Assembly: GCA_002695185.1 (NCBI GenBank)
Contig: NZOF01000208.1
Span: 1 to 52,358 of the forward strand
Direction of reading: 5' to 3'
DNA: 52,358 nucleotides
Source of the DNA: Erythrobacter sp.
GTDB taxonomy: Bacteria; Pseudomonadota; Alphaproteobacteria; Sphingomonadales; Sphingomonadaceae
Shown here: one piece after another, positions 43,513 to 52,358 of the stretch
Numbering within the stretch: the first letter of the stretch is position 1
How the letters are laid out: every line of letters begins with the position of its first letter
Notes under the pieces: generated by a model
The model's input: the letters and a program-made list of their open reading frames with translations, nothing else
Told to the model about the DNA's origin: nothing
Databases searched by the model: none
Program-made: the position numbers and the translations under genes

Positions 43513-44418
43513 GTGAGAGAGGTTGCGAATAAGGGGCTGTCTGGGACAGTAAATGTGCGTTTTTTCGCGCTGCCCGATGATCTCGTCCACTGTTTCAGCA
43601 CTATTTACAGGGTCGTTGTTCAGCCATTGCCGGGCCAGATGGTGTCCGATTGCTTGCTGCCGGAATGGGGCAACCTGCGAATGGTTGTCAAAAACCCCCC
43701 TACATTTACTGTTTCAAGTGGCGGTGAAGTAACCAGCCATTTTGCCGCGACTGGCCCGCGTTCGCATCCGGTGAATTTCGAGGTCGGGCCATGCACCTTA
43801 TGGGGCATCGGATTGCTGCCGGTCGGCTGGGCCCGATATGTCCAGGCGCAGGCCAAAGACTGCGCCGACCGGGTATTCGACGGAATGAAGCCCAGCCCGT
43901 TTTTCGGTTTCGCTCCCTTGTGCGAAGAACTGTGTGCTTCGAAGGCGAGCGAAGAAGAGGACTTCGAGCGGATCGTCGAGTTCGCGCGCGCGCTTGCCCC
44001 TCCGCCGCGCGACGAGGGGCGGATAATGGCCATCCATTCGGCGATGGCCGATCCCTATCTTATCGAAGTTCCCGAGCTTGCCGATCGGGTCAGTATGACG
44101 GTTCGCACTCTGGAGCGGATGTGTGCCCGCTATTTCGGCTTCCCGCCGCGCCTGATGCTCAGGCGTCAGCGCCTGATCCGGAGTCTGACGGCGTTTCTGG
44201 CAAGCGGCGCGCAGAACTGGTCCAAGACCATGGACGCGCATTATCACGATCAGGCCCACTTCGTGCGTGAATTTCGCAGTTTCATGGGCATGAATCCCAC
44301 CCAATATGCCGAGATGGACCATCCGATCCTCGATGCTTTCGTCGCGGAGCGGAGGAGGATCTGGGGCTTGCCAGCGCCGGCCTCCGCTGAGCAGGTCGAA
44401 CCGACCGACGCAGGATGA
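43513..44418 (+). CDS. AraC-family transcriptional regulator, start uncertain
   Basis: The protein of about 300 residues has a beta-rich N-terminal domain (FFALPDDLVHCFSTIYR, then LPEWGNLRMVV) and C-terminal AraC helix-turn-helix motifs: LADRVSMTVRTLERMCARYFGFPPRLMLRRQRLIRS and YHDQAHFVREFRSFMGMNPTQYAEM. TTG 43495 is the most upstream start but sits on a TATAAT. GTG 43513 would be leaderless; GTG 43555 gives MRFFALPDDL, which looks most like other family members. It is distinct in its N-terminal domain from the AraC gene at 39238. It lies alone between two terminators or gaps; its targets are unknown. Confidence 0.8.
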   Translation: MREVANKGLSGTVNVRFFALPDDLVHCFSTIYRVVVQPLPGQMVSDCLLPEWGNLRMVVKNPPTFTVSSGGEVTSHFAATGPRSHPVNFEVGPCTLWGIGLLPVGWARYVQAQAKDCADRVFDGMKPSPFFGFAPLCEELCASKASEEEDFERIVEFARALAPPPRDEGRIMAIHSAMADPYLIEVPELADRVSMTVRTLERMCARYFGFPPRLMLRRQRLIRSLTAFLASGAQNWSKTMDAHYHDQAHFVREFRSFMGMNPTQYAEMDHPILDAFVAERRRIWGLPAPASAEQVEPTDAG

Positions 44419-44493
44419 TCCGACAGAGCGGGCTTTAGCTATCGGCGCAATGCCGCTAGGGGCTGGCCGCAAGAGTGATTTTCCGAGAGTTAG

Positions 44494-45594
44494 ATGACCG
44501 ACTTCCTCACATTGCAGACTGATGCGCTCGCACGCATTGCCGAAACCCAGGACGCTGAAGCGCTGGAAGCCATTCGGATCGAATTTCTGGGCAAGCAGGG
44601 TTCGATTTCTGCCCTGATGAAAACGCTCGGCAAGATGAGCCCGGACGAGCGACAGGAGCAGGCGCCCAAAATTCAGGGCGCTCGCACCGCCGTCGCCGAC
44701 GCCATCGCTGACCGCAAGGCCCGGTTCGAAGCGGAGGAGCTGGAGCGCAAACTATCGTCCGAAAAGCTTGATCTTACACTGCCTGCGCCGCAGGCCCCGC
44801 TGGGTAGCGTGCACCCGGTCAGCCAAGTTATGGACGAGTTGACAGAAATCTTCGCCGATCTTGGCTTCTCGGTCGCCACTGGTCCGGAAATCGAGGACGA
44901 CTGGCACAATTTTACCGCGCTCAACATGGCCGAAACGCACCCCGCTCGCGCCATGCACGATACGTTCTATTTTCCCGACCGCGATGCGGACGGAAATCGG
45001 ATGCTCCTACGGACGCACACCAGTCCGGTACAAATCCGTTCGCTGGTAGAACAGGGCGCGCCTATCCGCATCATCGCTCCCGGCCGCGTCTACCGCAGCG
45101 ACAGTGACGCGACGCACACACCCATGTTCCATCAGGTCGAGGGGCTCGTCATCGACAGGGACATCCATCTCGGCCACCTCAAATGGACGCTCGAAACTTT
45201 CCTCAAAGCCTTCTTCGAGCGAGACGATATCGTGCTCCGCCTGCGTCCTTCCTACTTCCCCTTCACCGAACCTTCGGTCGAGGTCGATGTCGGTTGGCAG
45301 GATGTGAAAGGCCGCAAGGTTCTCGGCGGGGACGGCGATGCACCGGGCCACGGCTGGATGGAATTGCTTGGGTCAGGCATGGTCAATCGCCGGGTAATCG
45401 AATTCGCCGGGCTCGATCCGGACGAATGGCAGGGTTTTGCATGGGGTCTCGGCGTCGATCGTCTCGCCATGCTCAAATACGGGATGGATGATTTGCGCGC
45501 CTTCTTTGACGGCGACCAGCGCTGGCTGGACCATTACGGCTTCTCACCCTTCGACCAGCCTACGCTTTCAGCAGGTGTGGGAGCAGGCGCATGA
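44494..45594 (+). CDS. pheS: Phenylalanyl-tRNA synthetase alpha subunit
   Basis: The alpha subunit holds the catalytic class II core that charges tRNA-Phe. The 366-residue protein has the N-terminal coiled-coil, then [22 protein letters not shown] (motif 2 region), [13 protein letters not shown] and motif 3 in [18 protein letters not shown]. The C-terminus extends about ten residues past the family end. It overlaps pheT as ATGA, as expected for an obligate alpha2-beta2 enzyme. No Phe-rich leader peptide or T-box is present in the 75-base gap upstream. Confidence 0.98.
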   Translation: MTDFLTLQTDALARIAETQDAEALEAIRIEFLGKQGSISALMKTLGKMSPDERQEQAPKIQGARTAVADAIADRKARFEAEELERKLSSEKLDLTLPAPQAPLGSVHPVSQVMDELTEIFADLGFSVATGPEIEDDWHNFTALNMAETHPARAMHDTFYFPDRDADGNRMLLRTHTSPVQIRSLVEQGAPIRIIAPGRVYRSDSDATHTPMFHQVEGLVIDRDIHLGHLKWTLETFLKAFFERDDIVLRLRPSYFPFTEPSVEVDVGWQDVKGRKVLGGDGDAPGHGWMELLGSGMVNRRVIEFAGLDPDEWQGFAWGLGVDRLAMLKYGMDDLRAFFDGDQRWLDHYGFSPFDQPTLSAGVGAGA

Positions 45595-47981
45595 AGTTCT
45601 CGCTCGAATGGTTGAAATACTTTCTCGAAACGGACGCCAGCGTCACAGACATCGCGGCCGCGCTGAATAGGATCGGCCACGAAGTCGAAGGCATCGAGGA
45701 TCCGGCCGAAAAGCTGACTGGCTTCCGCGTCGCCAAGGTGTTGACCGCCGCGCCGCATCCCGATGCCGACAAGCTGCAGGTTCTTACTGTCGATACCGGT
45801 GAAGGCGGTCCGCTACAGGTGGTTTGCGGGGCGCCCAATGCGCGGGCTGGAATGAAGGGCGTGCTTGGCCTTCCCGGCGCCGTTGTCCCGGCGAACGGCA
45901 TGGAACTGCGCAAGAGCGCGATCCGCGGTGTCGAAAGCAATGGCATGATGTGCTCGGTGCGCGAGCTCGAACTGGGTGACGAGCATGACGGCATCATCGA
46001 ATTGCCCGATGATGCGCCAGTCGGCATGGGCATGGCAGAATATCACGATGCCTCGCCCGTTTTCGACGTGGCCATCACTCCCAACCGCCCCGATTGCATG
46101 GGCGTGCAGGGGATCGCGCGCGATCTCGCTGCGGCAGGGCTGGGCTCGCTCAAACCGGTCGAAACATCCCAAATTGCTGAAGCGGGTTCGTGCCCGGTCG
46201 AAATCCGCACTGACGATCCTGAAGGCTGCCCGGCATTCTATGGCCGGGTCATCCACGGCGTCGACAATACCGGTTCGAGCCCCGAATGGATGCAGCGCCG
46301 CCTGCTTGCGGCAGGCCAGCGGATCATTTCGCCACTGGTGGATGCGACCAATTATTTGATGCTCGCATTCGGGCGTCCAGCCCACGTCTATGATCTCGCC
46401 AAGCTGTCGGGCGCGATCATGGCGCGCCGTGCAAAGGATGGCGAAACGGTCGAAGCGCTCAATGAAAAAACCTACACGCTCGACGATACGATGACCGTTA
46501 TCGCCGACGACAAGGGCGTGCATGATATCGCCGGCATCATGGGCGGCGAGCATTCGGGCGCGACCGAAGAAACCACCGATGTCCTGCTCGAAATCGCCTA
46601 TTTCGATCCTGAACGGATCGGTGTGACGGGCCGCAAGCTTGGCCTCGCTTCGGACGCGCGTACGCGGTTCGAACGCGGCGTAGATCCGATGTTTCTTGAT
46701 GATGGCCTCGCGATCCTTACCAGTCTGATCCTGAAGAGCTGCGGCGGCGAACCGACCGAAGTTGTTTGCGCAGGAACGCCGCCAACCAAAGCGAAACAGG
46801 TAAAGTTCGATCCGGATTTGACTGAGCGCCTGGGCGGCGTGTCCGTCCCTCACGAACAGCAGCGCGCAATCCTTACCGCGCTCGACTTCGAGGTTGGTGA
46901 CGCCTGGACGGTTACCTGTCCGCCACGCCGCCATGATATTGAAGGCTCTGCAGATCTCGTCGAGGAAGTGGTTCGCATCCACGGCATCGACAATGTCGAT
47001 GCCGTGGCGCTGCCGCGTCGCCCCGGTGTCGCATTGCCTACCGCGACGCCGCTGCAGCAGTTGGAGCGCAAGCTGCGCCGTGCAGCTGCTGCACGCAGCT
47101 TGAACGAGGCGATTACCTGGTCCTTCCTCCCTACGGACGAAGCCGACCATTTCGCAGACGGCGCCGAGCTGTGGGTGCTGGACAACCCGATCAGCGAAGA
47201 CATGAAGGCGATGCGCCCCTCGCTCATTCCCGGTTTGCTTGCGGCTGCGAAGCGCAATGCCGACCGTGGTGCGGAAGGTGCGCGGCTGTTCGAGATCGGC
47301 CGTCGCTATTTCCGCGGCAAAGATGGTGCGAGCGACGAAAAACCGACGCTGGGCGTAGTGCTATCGGGCGAGAAGACCCAGCGTGGTTGGAATAGCGGCA
47401 AGGCCCAACGTTTCGACGCCTATGACGCCAAAGCTGAGGCTATGGCGCTGCTTGAAGCCGCTGGCGCTCCAGCCGGCAATCTGATGGTGATGGGCGAGGC
47501 TGGCGACCAGTTTCACCCCGGCCAGTCGGCCACCCTGCGCCTCGGTCCCAAGAACGTGCTCGCCCGGTTCGGTGCTTTGCATCCCAACACGCTAAAGGCT
47601 TTCGACATCGATGGCCCGGTGATGGCGGTCGAGATATTCCTCGATGCGATCCCGGCGAAGAAAGGTGGCGGCTTTGCTCGTTCGGCATATTCTCCGCCCG
47701 CGTTGCAAGCGATCACGCGCGACTTTGCCTTCCTCGTCCCCGCCGATCTTGCCGCAGGCGACCTTGTAAAGGCGGTCCGCGGTGCAGAAAAGAAGGCGAT
47801 TGTCGACGCGCGCGTCTTCGACGTCTTCGCCGGACAGGGCGTGCCCGAAGGCAAGAAATCCGTCGCGGTCGAGGTCGTGATGCAACCGGGCGACAAGAGC
47901 TTCACCGACGAAGAGATCAAGGCGATCTCGGACAAGGTCGTTGCCAACGCCGCCAAGCAGGGCGCGGAGCTTCGCGGATGA
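45591..47981 (+). CDS. pheT: Phenylalanyl-tRNA synthetase beta subunit
   Basis: The beta subunit edits mischarged tyrosine and binds tRNA. The 796-residue protein has the N-terminal tRNA-binding EMAP-like domain (about 40-150), the B3/B4 editing domain, and the B5 domain. The C-terminal ferredoxin-fold anticodon-binding domain begins [17 protein letters not shown] near residue 700. Length is standard. It is coupled to pheS and overlaps the next gene (ATGA). Confidence 0.98.
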   Translation: MKFSLEWLKYFLETDASVTDIAAALNRIGHEVEGIEDPAEKLTGFRVAKVLTAAPHPDADKLQVLTVDTGEGGPLQVVCGAPNARAGMKGVLGLPGAVVPANGMELRKSAIRGVESNGMMCSVRELELGDEHDGIIELPDDAPVGMGMAEYHDASPVFDVAITPNRPDCMGVQGIARDLAAAGLGSLKPVETSQIAEAGSCPVEIRTDDPEGCPAFYGRVIHGVDNTGSSPEWMQRRLLAAGQRIISPLVDATNYLMLAFGRPAHVYDLAKLSGAIMARRAKDGETVEALNEKTYTLDDTMTVIADDKGVHDIAGIMGGEHSGATEETTDVLLEIAYFDPERIGVTGRKLGLASDARTRFERGVDPMFLDDGLAILTSLILKSCGGEPTEVVCAGTPPTKAKQVKFDPDLTERLGGVSVPHEQQRAILTALDFEVGDAWTVTCPPRRHDIEGSADLVEEVVRIHGIDNVDAVALPRRPGVALPTATPLQQLERKLRRAAAARSLNEAITWSFLPTDEADHFADGAELWVLDNPISEDMKAMRPSLIPGLLAAAKRNADRGAEGARLFEIGRRYFRGKDGASDEKPTLGVVLSGEKTQRGWNSGKAQRFDAYDAKAEAMALLEAAGAPAGNLMVMGEAGDQFHPGQSATLRLGPKNVLARFGALHPNTLKAFDIDGPVMAVEIFLDAIPAKKGGGFARSAYSPPALQAITRDFAFLVPADLAAGDLVKAVRGAEKKAIVDARVFDVFAGQGVPEGKKSVAVEVVMQPGDKSFTDEEIKAISDKVVANAAKQGAELRG

Positions 47982-48724
47982 ATACCGCACTTGTAACCGG
48001 AGCCACCGCAGGCATTGGCGAGGCAACCGTCCGCACGCTCGTGGCGAGCGGATGGCGCTGTGTAGCAACCGGCCGCCGCAAGGAGCGCCTCGACGCGCTG
48101 GTCGAGGAACTGGGTGCGGACAAGGTCCACGCGGCGGCATTTGATGTCACTGATGAAGCGGCGCGCGACGCTGTGCTTGACGCTTTGCCCGAACTCTTCG
48201 CCGGGATCGACTTGCTGGTAAACAATGCCGGCCTGGCGCTCGGTACTTCGCCTGCGCAGGACAGCGATCTTGCCGACTGGAAGACCATGATCGAGACCAA
48301 CGTCACCGCGCTGGTTTCGTTGACGCACAAGCTCCTTCCAACGCTGATCGAGCGCAAAGGCGGCATCGTGAACCTTTCATCGGTTGCGGCGAATTATCCC
48401 TACACGGGCGGCAATGTGTATGGCGGGACGAAGGCATTCGTTCGCCAGTTCACTTTGGGTCTAAGAAGCGATCTCCACGGAACCGGCGTGCGCGTTTGCT
48501 CGATCGAGCCGGGTATGGTGGAGACCGAATTCACCATGGTCCGCACCGGTGGCAACAAAGAGGCGCACGAAACGCTTTACGGCGGCGCGCAGCCGATGAC
48601 GGCAGAAGATATCGCCGAAACCATTCGCTGGGTGGCTGAACTGCCCCCGCATCTCAATATCAACACGCTAGAACTGATGCCCGTTAGCCAAAGCTATGCC
48701 GGCTTTCAGGTCGCGCGCGACTGA
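47978..48724 (+). CDS. SDR-family oxidoreductase, YdfG-like
   Basis: The 248-residue protein has TGATAGIGEATV, LVNNAGLALG, the Ser in NLSSVA, YGGTK and SIEPGMVETEF. The layout, including the last segment LELMPVSQSYAGF, matches the YdfG group, NADP-dependent dehydrogenases that act on serine, 3-hydroxy acids or malonic semialdehyde. Its ATG overlaps the pheT stop, so it is read from the pheST message. There is no obvious metabolic link to tRNA charging. Confidence 0.88.
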   Translation: MNTALVTGATAGIGEATVRTLVASGWRCVATGRRKERLDALVEELGADKVHAAAFDVTDEAARDAVLDALPELFAGIDLLVNNAGLALGTSPAQDSDLADWKTMIETNVTALVSLTHKLLPTLIERKGGIVNLSSVAANYPYTGGNVYGGTKAFVRQFTLGLRSDLHGTGVRVCSIEPGMVETEFTMVRTGGNKEAHETLYGGAQPMTAEDIAETIRWVAELPPHLNINTLELMPVSQSYAGFQVARD

Positions 48725-48742
48725 CCCGAAATACCTTTCTCC

Positions 48743-50266
48743 ATGACTTCCGACCGCCGCACCTTCGCCATCATCTCGCACCCCGACGCGGGTAAGACCA
48801 CGCTGACCGAAAAGCTGCTGCTCACCGGCGGTGCGATCCATCTTGCAGGCGAGGTCAAGGCGCGCGGGCAGGCCCGCCGGGCGCGTTCGGACTGGATGAA
48901 GATCGAGCAGCAGCGCGGTATCTCGGTAACCAGCTCGGTAATGACATTCGAGCGTGACGGGATCACTTTCAACCTGCTCGACACGCCCGGGCACGAGGAT
49001 TTCTCCGAAGACACTTATCGCACGCTCACCGCCGTAGACAGCGCCATCATGGTGATCGACGCGGCCAAGGGTATCGAGCCTCAAACGCGTAAGCTGTTCG
49101 AGGTCTGCCGCCTGCGCAGCGTGCCGATCATCACCTTCGTAAACAAGGTCGACCGCGAGGGGCGGCCGGTCTTCGAACTGCTCGACGAGATTGCGGACAT
49201 GCTGGCACTGGATGTCAGCCCGCAAATGTATCCGGTCGGCATGGGCGGGGAATTCCAGGGCGTTCTGGACTTTGAGTCGGGCGAAGTGGTGGTGCCCGAA
49301 GGTCCGTCGAAGGAATTCAAGGGTAAGCGGGTTGCAGACTTCGAGCTTCCCGAGGCTATCGCCGAGAATACCGAACTGGCGCAAATCGGCTATCCCGAAT
49401 TCGACCTCGAAGCTTATCGCGACGGCGATCTGACGCCGGTCTATTTCGGTTCAGCGCTCAAGAACTTCGGCGTCGTCGAGCTGATTGAAGCGATTGCCAA
49501 ATATGCCCCGTCGCCACGTCCTCAGCCTGCGGGCGAGGAACAAATCTCGCCCGACCGCGACGAGGTTACCGGCTTCATCTTCAAGGTGCAGGCCAATATG
49601 GACCCCAATCATCGCGACCGCATTGCTTTTATGCGTCAGGTGTCGGGCACGTTCAAACGGGGCATGAAACTGACCCCTTCGGGGCTGGGCAAGCCTGTCG
49701 CTATCCATTCGCCGATCCTCTTCTTCGCGCAGGACCGGGAAGTCGCCGATACGGCCGAACCCGGCGATATCATCGGCATTCCCAACCACGGTACGCTCCG
49801 CGTGGGTGACACATTGTCGGAAAAGAACCAGGTCCGCTTCACCGGCCTGCCCAATTTCGCCCCGGAAATCCTGCGCCGCGTGCAGCTTGCCGATCCCACG
49901 AAGACCAAGCAATTGCGCAAGGCACTGGATGACCTTTCGGAAGAAGGCGTGATCCAGGTTTTCTATCCCGAAATTGGCGGACAATGGATAATCGGTGTTG
50001 TCGGCCAGTTGCAGCTGGAAGTCCTGATCAGCCGGCTGGAAGCTGAATACAAAGTCCAGGCGCGGCTGGAAGCGTCCCCCTTCTCGACAGCCCGTTGGTT
50101 GAGGGGGGACGCCAAGGCGGTCGACGAATTCGAGAAATTCAATCGCGCGAACCTGGCGAAGGATCGGGACGGAGATCTCGTATTCATGGCGAAGAGCCCA
50201 TGGGACGTGAATTATCAGGAAGAAAAAAATCCCGATCTCACCTTCTCTGCAACCAAGGAACGGTGA
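48743..50266 (+). CDS. prfC: Peptide chain release factor 3
   Basis: RF3 is a GTPase that ejects RF1 and RF2 from ribosomes after peptide release. The 507-residue protein has the P-loop SHPDAGKTT at the start, the switch element GISVTSSVMTF, DTPGHEDFSEDTYR, NKVDREGR, and the RF3-specific C-terminal domain with VGQLQLEVL and EYKVQ. It is slightly shorter than E. coli RF3 (529). It follows the YdfG-like gene by 18 bases. Confidence 0.97.
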   Translation: MTSDRRTFAIISHPDAGKTTLTEKLLLTGGAIHLAGEVKARGQARRARSDWMKIEQQRGISVTSSVMTFERDGITFNLLDTPGHEDFSEDTYRTLTAVDSAIMVIDAAKGIEPQTRKLFEVCRLRSVPIITFVNKVDREGRPVFELLDEIADMLALDVSPQMYPVGMGGEFQGVLDFESGEVVVPEGPSKEFKGKRVADFELPEAIAENTELAQIGYPEFDLEAYRDGDLTPVYFGSALKNFGVVELIEAIAKYAPSPRPQPAGEEQISPDRDEVTGFIFKVQANMDPNHRDRIAFMRQVSGTFKRGMKLTPSGLGKPVAIHSPILFFAQDREVADTAEPGDIIGIPNHGTLRVGDTLSEKNQVRFTGLPNFAPEILRRVQLADPTKTKQLRKALDDLSEEGVIQVFYPEIGGQWIIGVVGQLQLEVLISRLEAEYKVQARLEASPFSTARWLRGDAKAVDEFEKFNRANLAKDRDGDLVFMAKSPWDVNYQEEKNPDLTFSATKER

Positions 50267-50303
50267 TCTTGAATCAAGCGTGGCGCCGTTGCAAAGCACA
50301 GGC

Positions 50304-51173
50304 ATGACGCTGACCGGCCCCACATCGCAAACCTTCATCTCGCAACGCCTTCGCCTCAACTATCTGGACTGGGGCAATCGTGGTAAGCCGCCGCTGATCC
50401 TTGTGCATGGTGGCCGCGATCATGCGCGCAGCTGGGACTGGGTAGCGGAGCAACTGCGGGACGACTGGCATGTTGTGGCGATGGACCACCGCGGCCACGG
50501 GGACTCAGACTGGGTTTCCGATGGGAATTATCAGGTAAGCGACATGGTCTACGATCTGGCTCAGCTGGTTCACCAGCTTGGTGTCGGCCCTGTTACGATC
50601 GTGAGCCACTCCATGGGCGGAAATGTCTCGCTGCGCTATGCCGGGACGATGCCCGATATGGTCACAAAGATCGTCGCGATCGAAGGTCTGGGGCCAAGCC
50701 CGAAGCGGCAGGCCGAAATGCGGGAAAAAAGCTACCCGGAACGCATGGCCGAATGGATTGGCAAGAAACGCGCTGCTTCCGGTCGGACGCCTCGCAAATA
50801 TGATAGCATCGAGTCCGCCTTTGCCCGCATGATCGAAGAAAACAGCTATCTGACCGAGGAACAGGCGCGCCATCTGACGATCCACGGCGTAAACCGAAAC
50901 GAAGATGGCACTTACAGCTGGAAGTTCGATCCGCATCTCAACGTCTGGCAAGTAGAAGACGTCGCGGATGAATTTCTTCACCAGACCTGGTCCGCGATTT
51001 CCGCTCCCACTCTGCTGCTTTATGGCGCGGATAGCTGGGCTTCGAACCCTGAAGGCGATGGCAGGCTCGACCATTTTTCGAACGCGGAAGTCATCGAGTT
51101 CGAGAATGCGGGCCATTGGCTGCACCATGACCAATTCGATCGCTTCATGAAAACTATTCGGGATTTTCTTTGA
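50304..51173 (+). CDS. Alpha/beta hydrolase
   Basis: The 289-residue protein has the alpha/beta-hydrolase order: LVHGGRDHARSWDW oxyanion region, then the nucleophile elbow SHSMGG (Ser103), the acid Asp243 in YGADSW, and His271 in GHWLHHD. The cap domain lies at about 130-215. It resembles epoxide hydrolase and C-C hydrolase relatives; the substrate is unknown. GTG 50280 would add eight residues but lacks a ribosome-binding site; ATG 50304 is preferred on the N-terminal sequence. It may be cotranscribed with prfC, 37 bases upstream. Confidence 0.85.
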   Translation: MTLTGPTSQTFISQRLRLNYLDWGNRGKPPLILVHGGRDHARSWDWVAEQLRDDWHVVAMDHRGHGDSDWVSDGNYQVSDMVYDLAQLVHQLGVGPVTIVSHSMGGNVSLRYAGTMPDMVTKIVAIEGLGPSPKRQAEMREKSYPERMAEWIGKKRAASGRTPRKYDSIESAFARMIEENSYLTEEQARHLTIHGVNRNEDGTYSWKFDPHLNVWQVEDVADEFLHQTWSAISAPTLLLYGADSWASNPEGDGRLDHFSNAEVIEFENAGHWLHHDQFDRFMKTIRDFL

Positions 51174-51215
51174 AGATACCGGCACCAGACAGTCGCCAAG
51201 AGCATTGAGACTTCC

Positions 51216-51917
51216 GTGCGCCTGACTTTTGCTAGCTATAACATCCACAAGGCCGTGGGGCTGGATCGCAAGCGCGATCCGGAGCGGATACTATCCGTTC
51301 TGCACGAGATCAACGCGGACATCATAGCGCTTCAGGAAGCCGATCGACGCATTGGCGCACGCGAATCCTGCATCCCCCGTTCGGAGATTGACGACAGTCC
51401 ATGGCGCCTTGTCGAAGTGGCCAAGCGGCCAAGAAGCATCGGCTGGCATGGCAATGCCCTGCTCGTTCGCCGCAAGTTCGAAGTGCACGATGCAGAAGCT
51501 CTCGACTTGCCGACCCTGGAGCCTCGGGGCGCTGCATGCGGAGAGTTGACAGTCGAAGGTCAGCGCATCCGGATTATCGGAACCCATCTTGACCTTTCCG
51601 GCCTACGCCGACGCGATCAAATCCGGACTCTGGTTCGTTACGTGGAAAGTTGCGAACGAGGCCTACCGACGGTCATCATGGGCGATTTCAACCAGTGGGG
51701 CCGTGCGACAGGCGCCATGCGTGAATTTACGGAAGGTTGGAATGTAGTCACGCCCGGCCGAACTTATCCTTCGCGTCAGCCGGTCGCTACGCTCGACCGG
51801 ATTGTAGCCACGCGCCATTGGTCCTGCGACGGGCATCAGGTGCACCGAACTGGTCTATCAACGCTCGCATCGGATCACCTACCGATTTCCGCCACGCTTG
51901 AGTTGATTAAAAAGTAA
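51216..51917 (+). CDS. Endonuclease/exonuclease/phosphatase family protein
   Basis: The 233-residue protein has the DNase I-like fold motifs: FASYNIHKAVG, the metal-binding Glu in LQEADRR, GTHLDLSG, GDFNQWG and SDHLPISATL. Members cut nucleic acids or hydrolyse phospholipid head groups; the substrate cannot be told here. The start is GTG 51216, 42 bases after the hydrolase gene, and the frame is closed upstream. No signal peptide is seen. Convergent features are absent; the nitrogen-control region follows. Confidence 0.88.
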   Translation: MRLTFASYNIHKAVGLDRKRDPERILSVLHEINADIIALQEADRRIGARESCIPRSEIDDSPWRLVEVAKRPRSIGWHGNALLVRRKFEVHDAEALDLPTLEPRGAACGELTVEGQRIRIIGTHLDLSGLRRRDQIRTLVRYVESCERGLPTVIMGDFNQWGRATGAMREFTEGWNVVTPGRTYPSRQPVATLDRIVATRHWSCDGHQVHRTGLSTLASDHLPISATLELIKK

Positions 51918-51921
51918 TCAC

Positions 51922-51940
51922 GTGCCCAATATGCGGGCAC
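51922..51940 (+). promoter_or_regulatory. NtrC-like dyad upstream of the P-II gene
   Basis: TGCCCAATATGCGGGCA (51923-51939) is an imperfect palindrome with TGC-N11-GCA spacing, the same as the E. coli NtrC consensus TGCACC-N5-GGTGCA. It matches nine of 17 consensus positions when set against one consensus site. Its centre is about 88 bases before the predicted start of transcription. Confidence 0.55.
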
Positions 51941-51992
51941 CGTTTATTCCAAAGCAGGGGTTCGGGGCGTAACTTTACGCCCTATAGCCATT

Positions 51993-52008
51993 TGGCACGC
52001 CTTTTGCT
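51993..52008 (+). promoter_or_regulatory. Sigma-54 (RpoN) -24/-12 promoter of the P-II gene
   Basis: TGGCACG (51993-51999), four bases, then TTGCT (52004-52008): a perfect match to the sigma-54 consensus with the GG and GC ten bases apart. Transcription should begin near 52019, about 40 bases before the GTG. Confidence 0.88.
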
Positions 52009-52047
52009 CATCACTGCAGGCCGGTGCTTGGACCGGTAAGTGTATGA

Positions 52048-52358
<311 letters not shown>

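Noticed and set aside
44419..44493. Phe leader peptide, attenuator or T-box before pheS
   Set aside because: The gap has no Phe-rich frame, no terminator/antiterminator pair and no T-box sequence.

Overview
The window is ordinary chromosomal DNA of an alphaproteobacterium, most likely a sphingomonad of the Erythrobacteraceae type. This rests on high GC, dense gene packing with many ATGA overlaps, a MipZ division ATPase next to a membrane J-domain protein and a PgmG-type mutase, a lipoprotein-lspA-ileS-folA-purK block, a TonB-ExbB-ExbD-ExbD cluster, and repeated use of TTG and GTG starts. I see no phage, insertion sequence, CRISPR array, rRNA or plasmid gene.

Layout. 1-7828 is a minus-strand block: small basic protein, gpmA, purE, purK, folA, ribF, ileS, lspA and the start of a lipoprotein gene, with a palindromic repeat between ribF and ileS. 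tRNA-Thr(GGT) at 7944 starts a mainly plus-strand stretch: acyl-CoA dehydrogenase, two bacterial PH-domain membrane proteins, a small acetyltransferase (minus), a threonine-aldolase-like enzyme with an EamA transporter, an NAD(P)-binding protein (minus), pepN and pgeF. 18078-20836 is the cytochrome bc1 operon petABC, closed by a strong terminator. Then come apt (probable ATC start), a cation/proton antiporter with an OmpA-like lipoprotein, and tRNA-Gly(TCC).

24252-31104 holds panC (minus), the overlapping mipZ-dnaJ-like-pgmG operon, a DUF2059-like secreted protein and a ligase-associated DEXH helicase. 31196-33849 (minus) is tonB-exbB-exbD-exbD. 34207-38136 holds two secreted proteins of unknown function, hom and glpX. 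Next are prs, an AraC regulator (minus), hisN, two SDR enzymes, rpmI-rplT with promoter and terminator, a second AraC regulator, pheST with an overlapping SDR gene, prfC, an alpha/beta hydrolase, an endonuclease/exonuclease/phosphatase-family protein, and a P-II gene cut by the window end. The P-II gene lies behind a textbook sigma-54 promoter and an NtrC-like dyad.

Most genes are housekeeping: purine, folate, flavin, pantothenate, histidine and threonine supply, translation, respiration and envelope energisation. I did not find a clearly new multi-gene system. The points most worth checking are the ATC start of apt directly behind a terminator, the moved catalytic glutamate in the acyl-CoA dehydrogenase, the enlarged lower-GC editing region of IleS, the helicase without its usual partners, and the nitrogen-control region at the right end.
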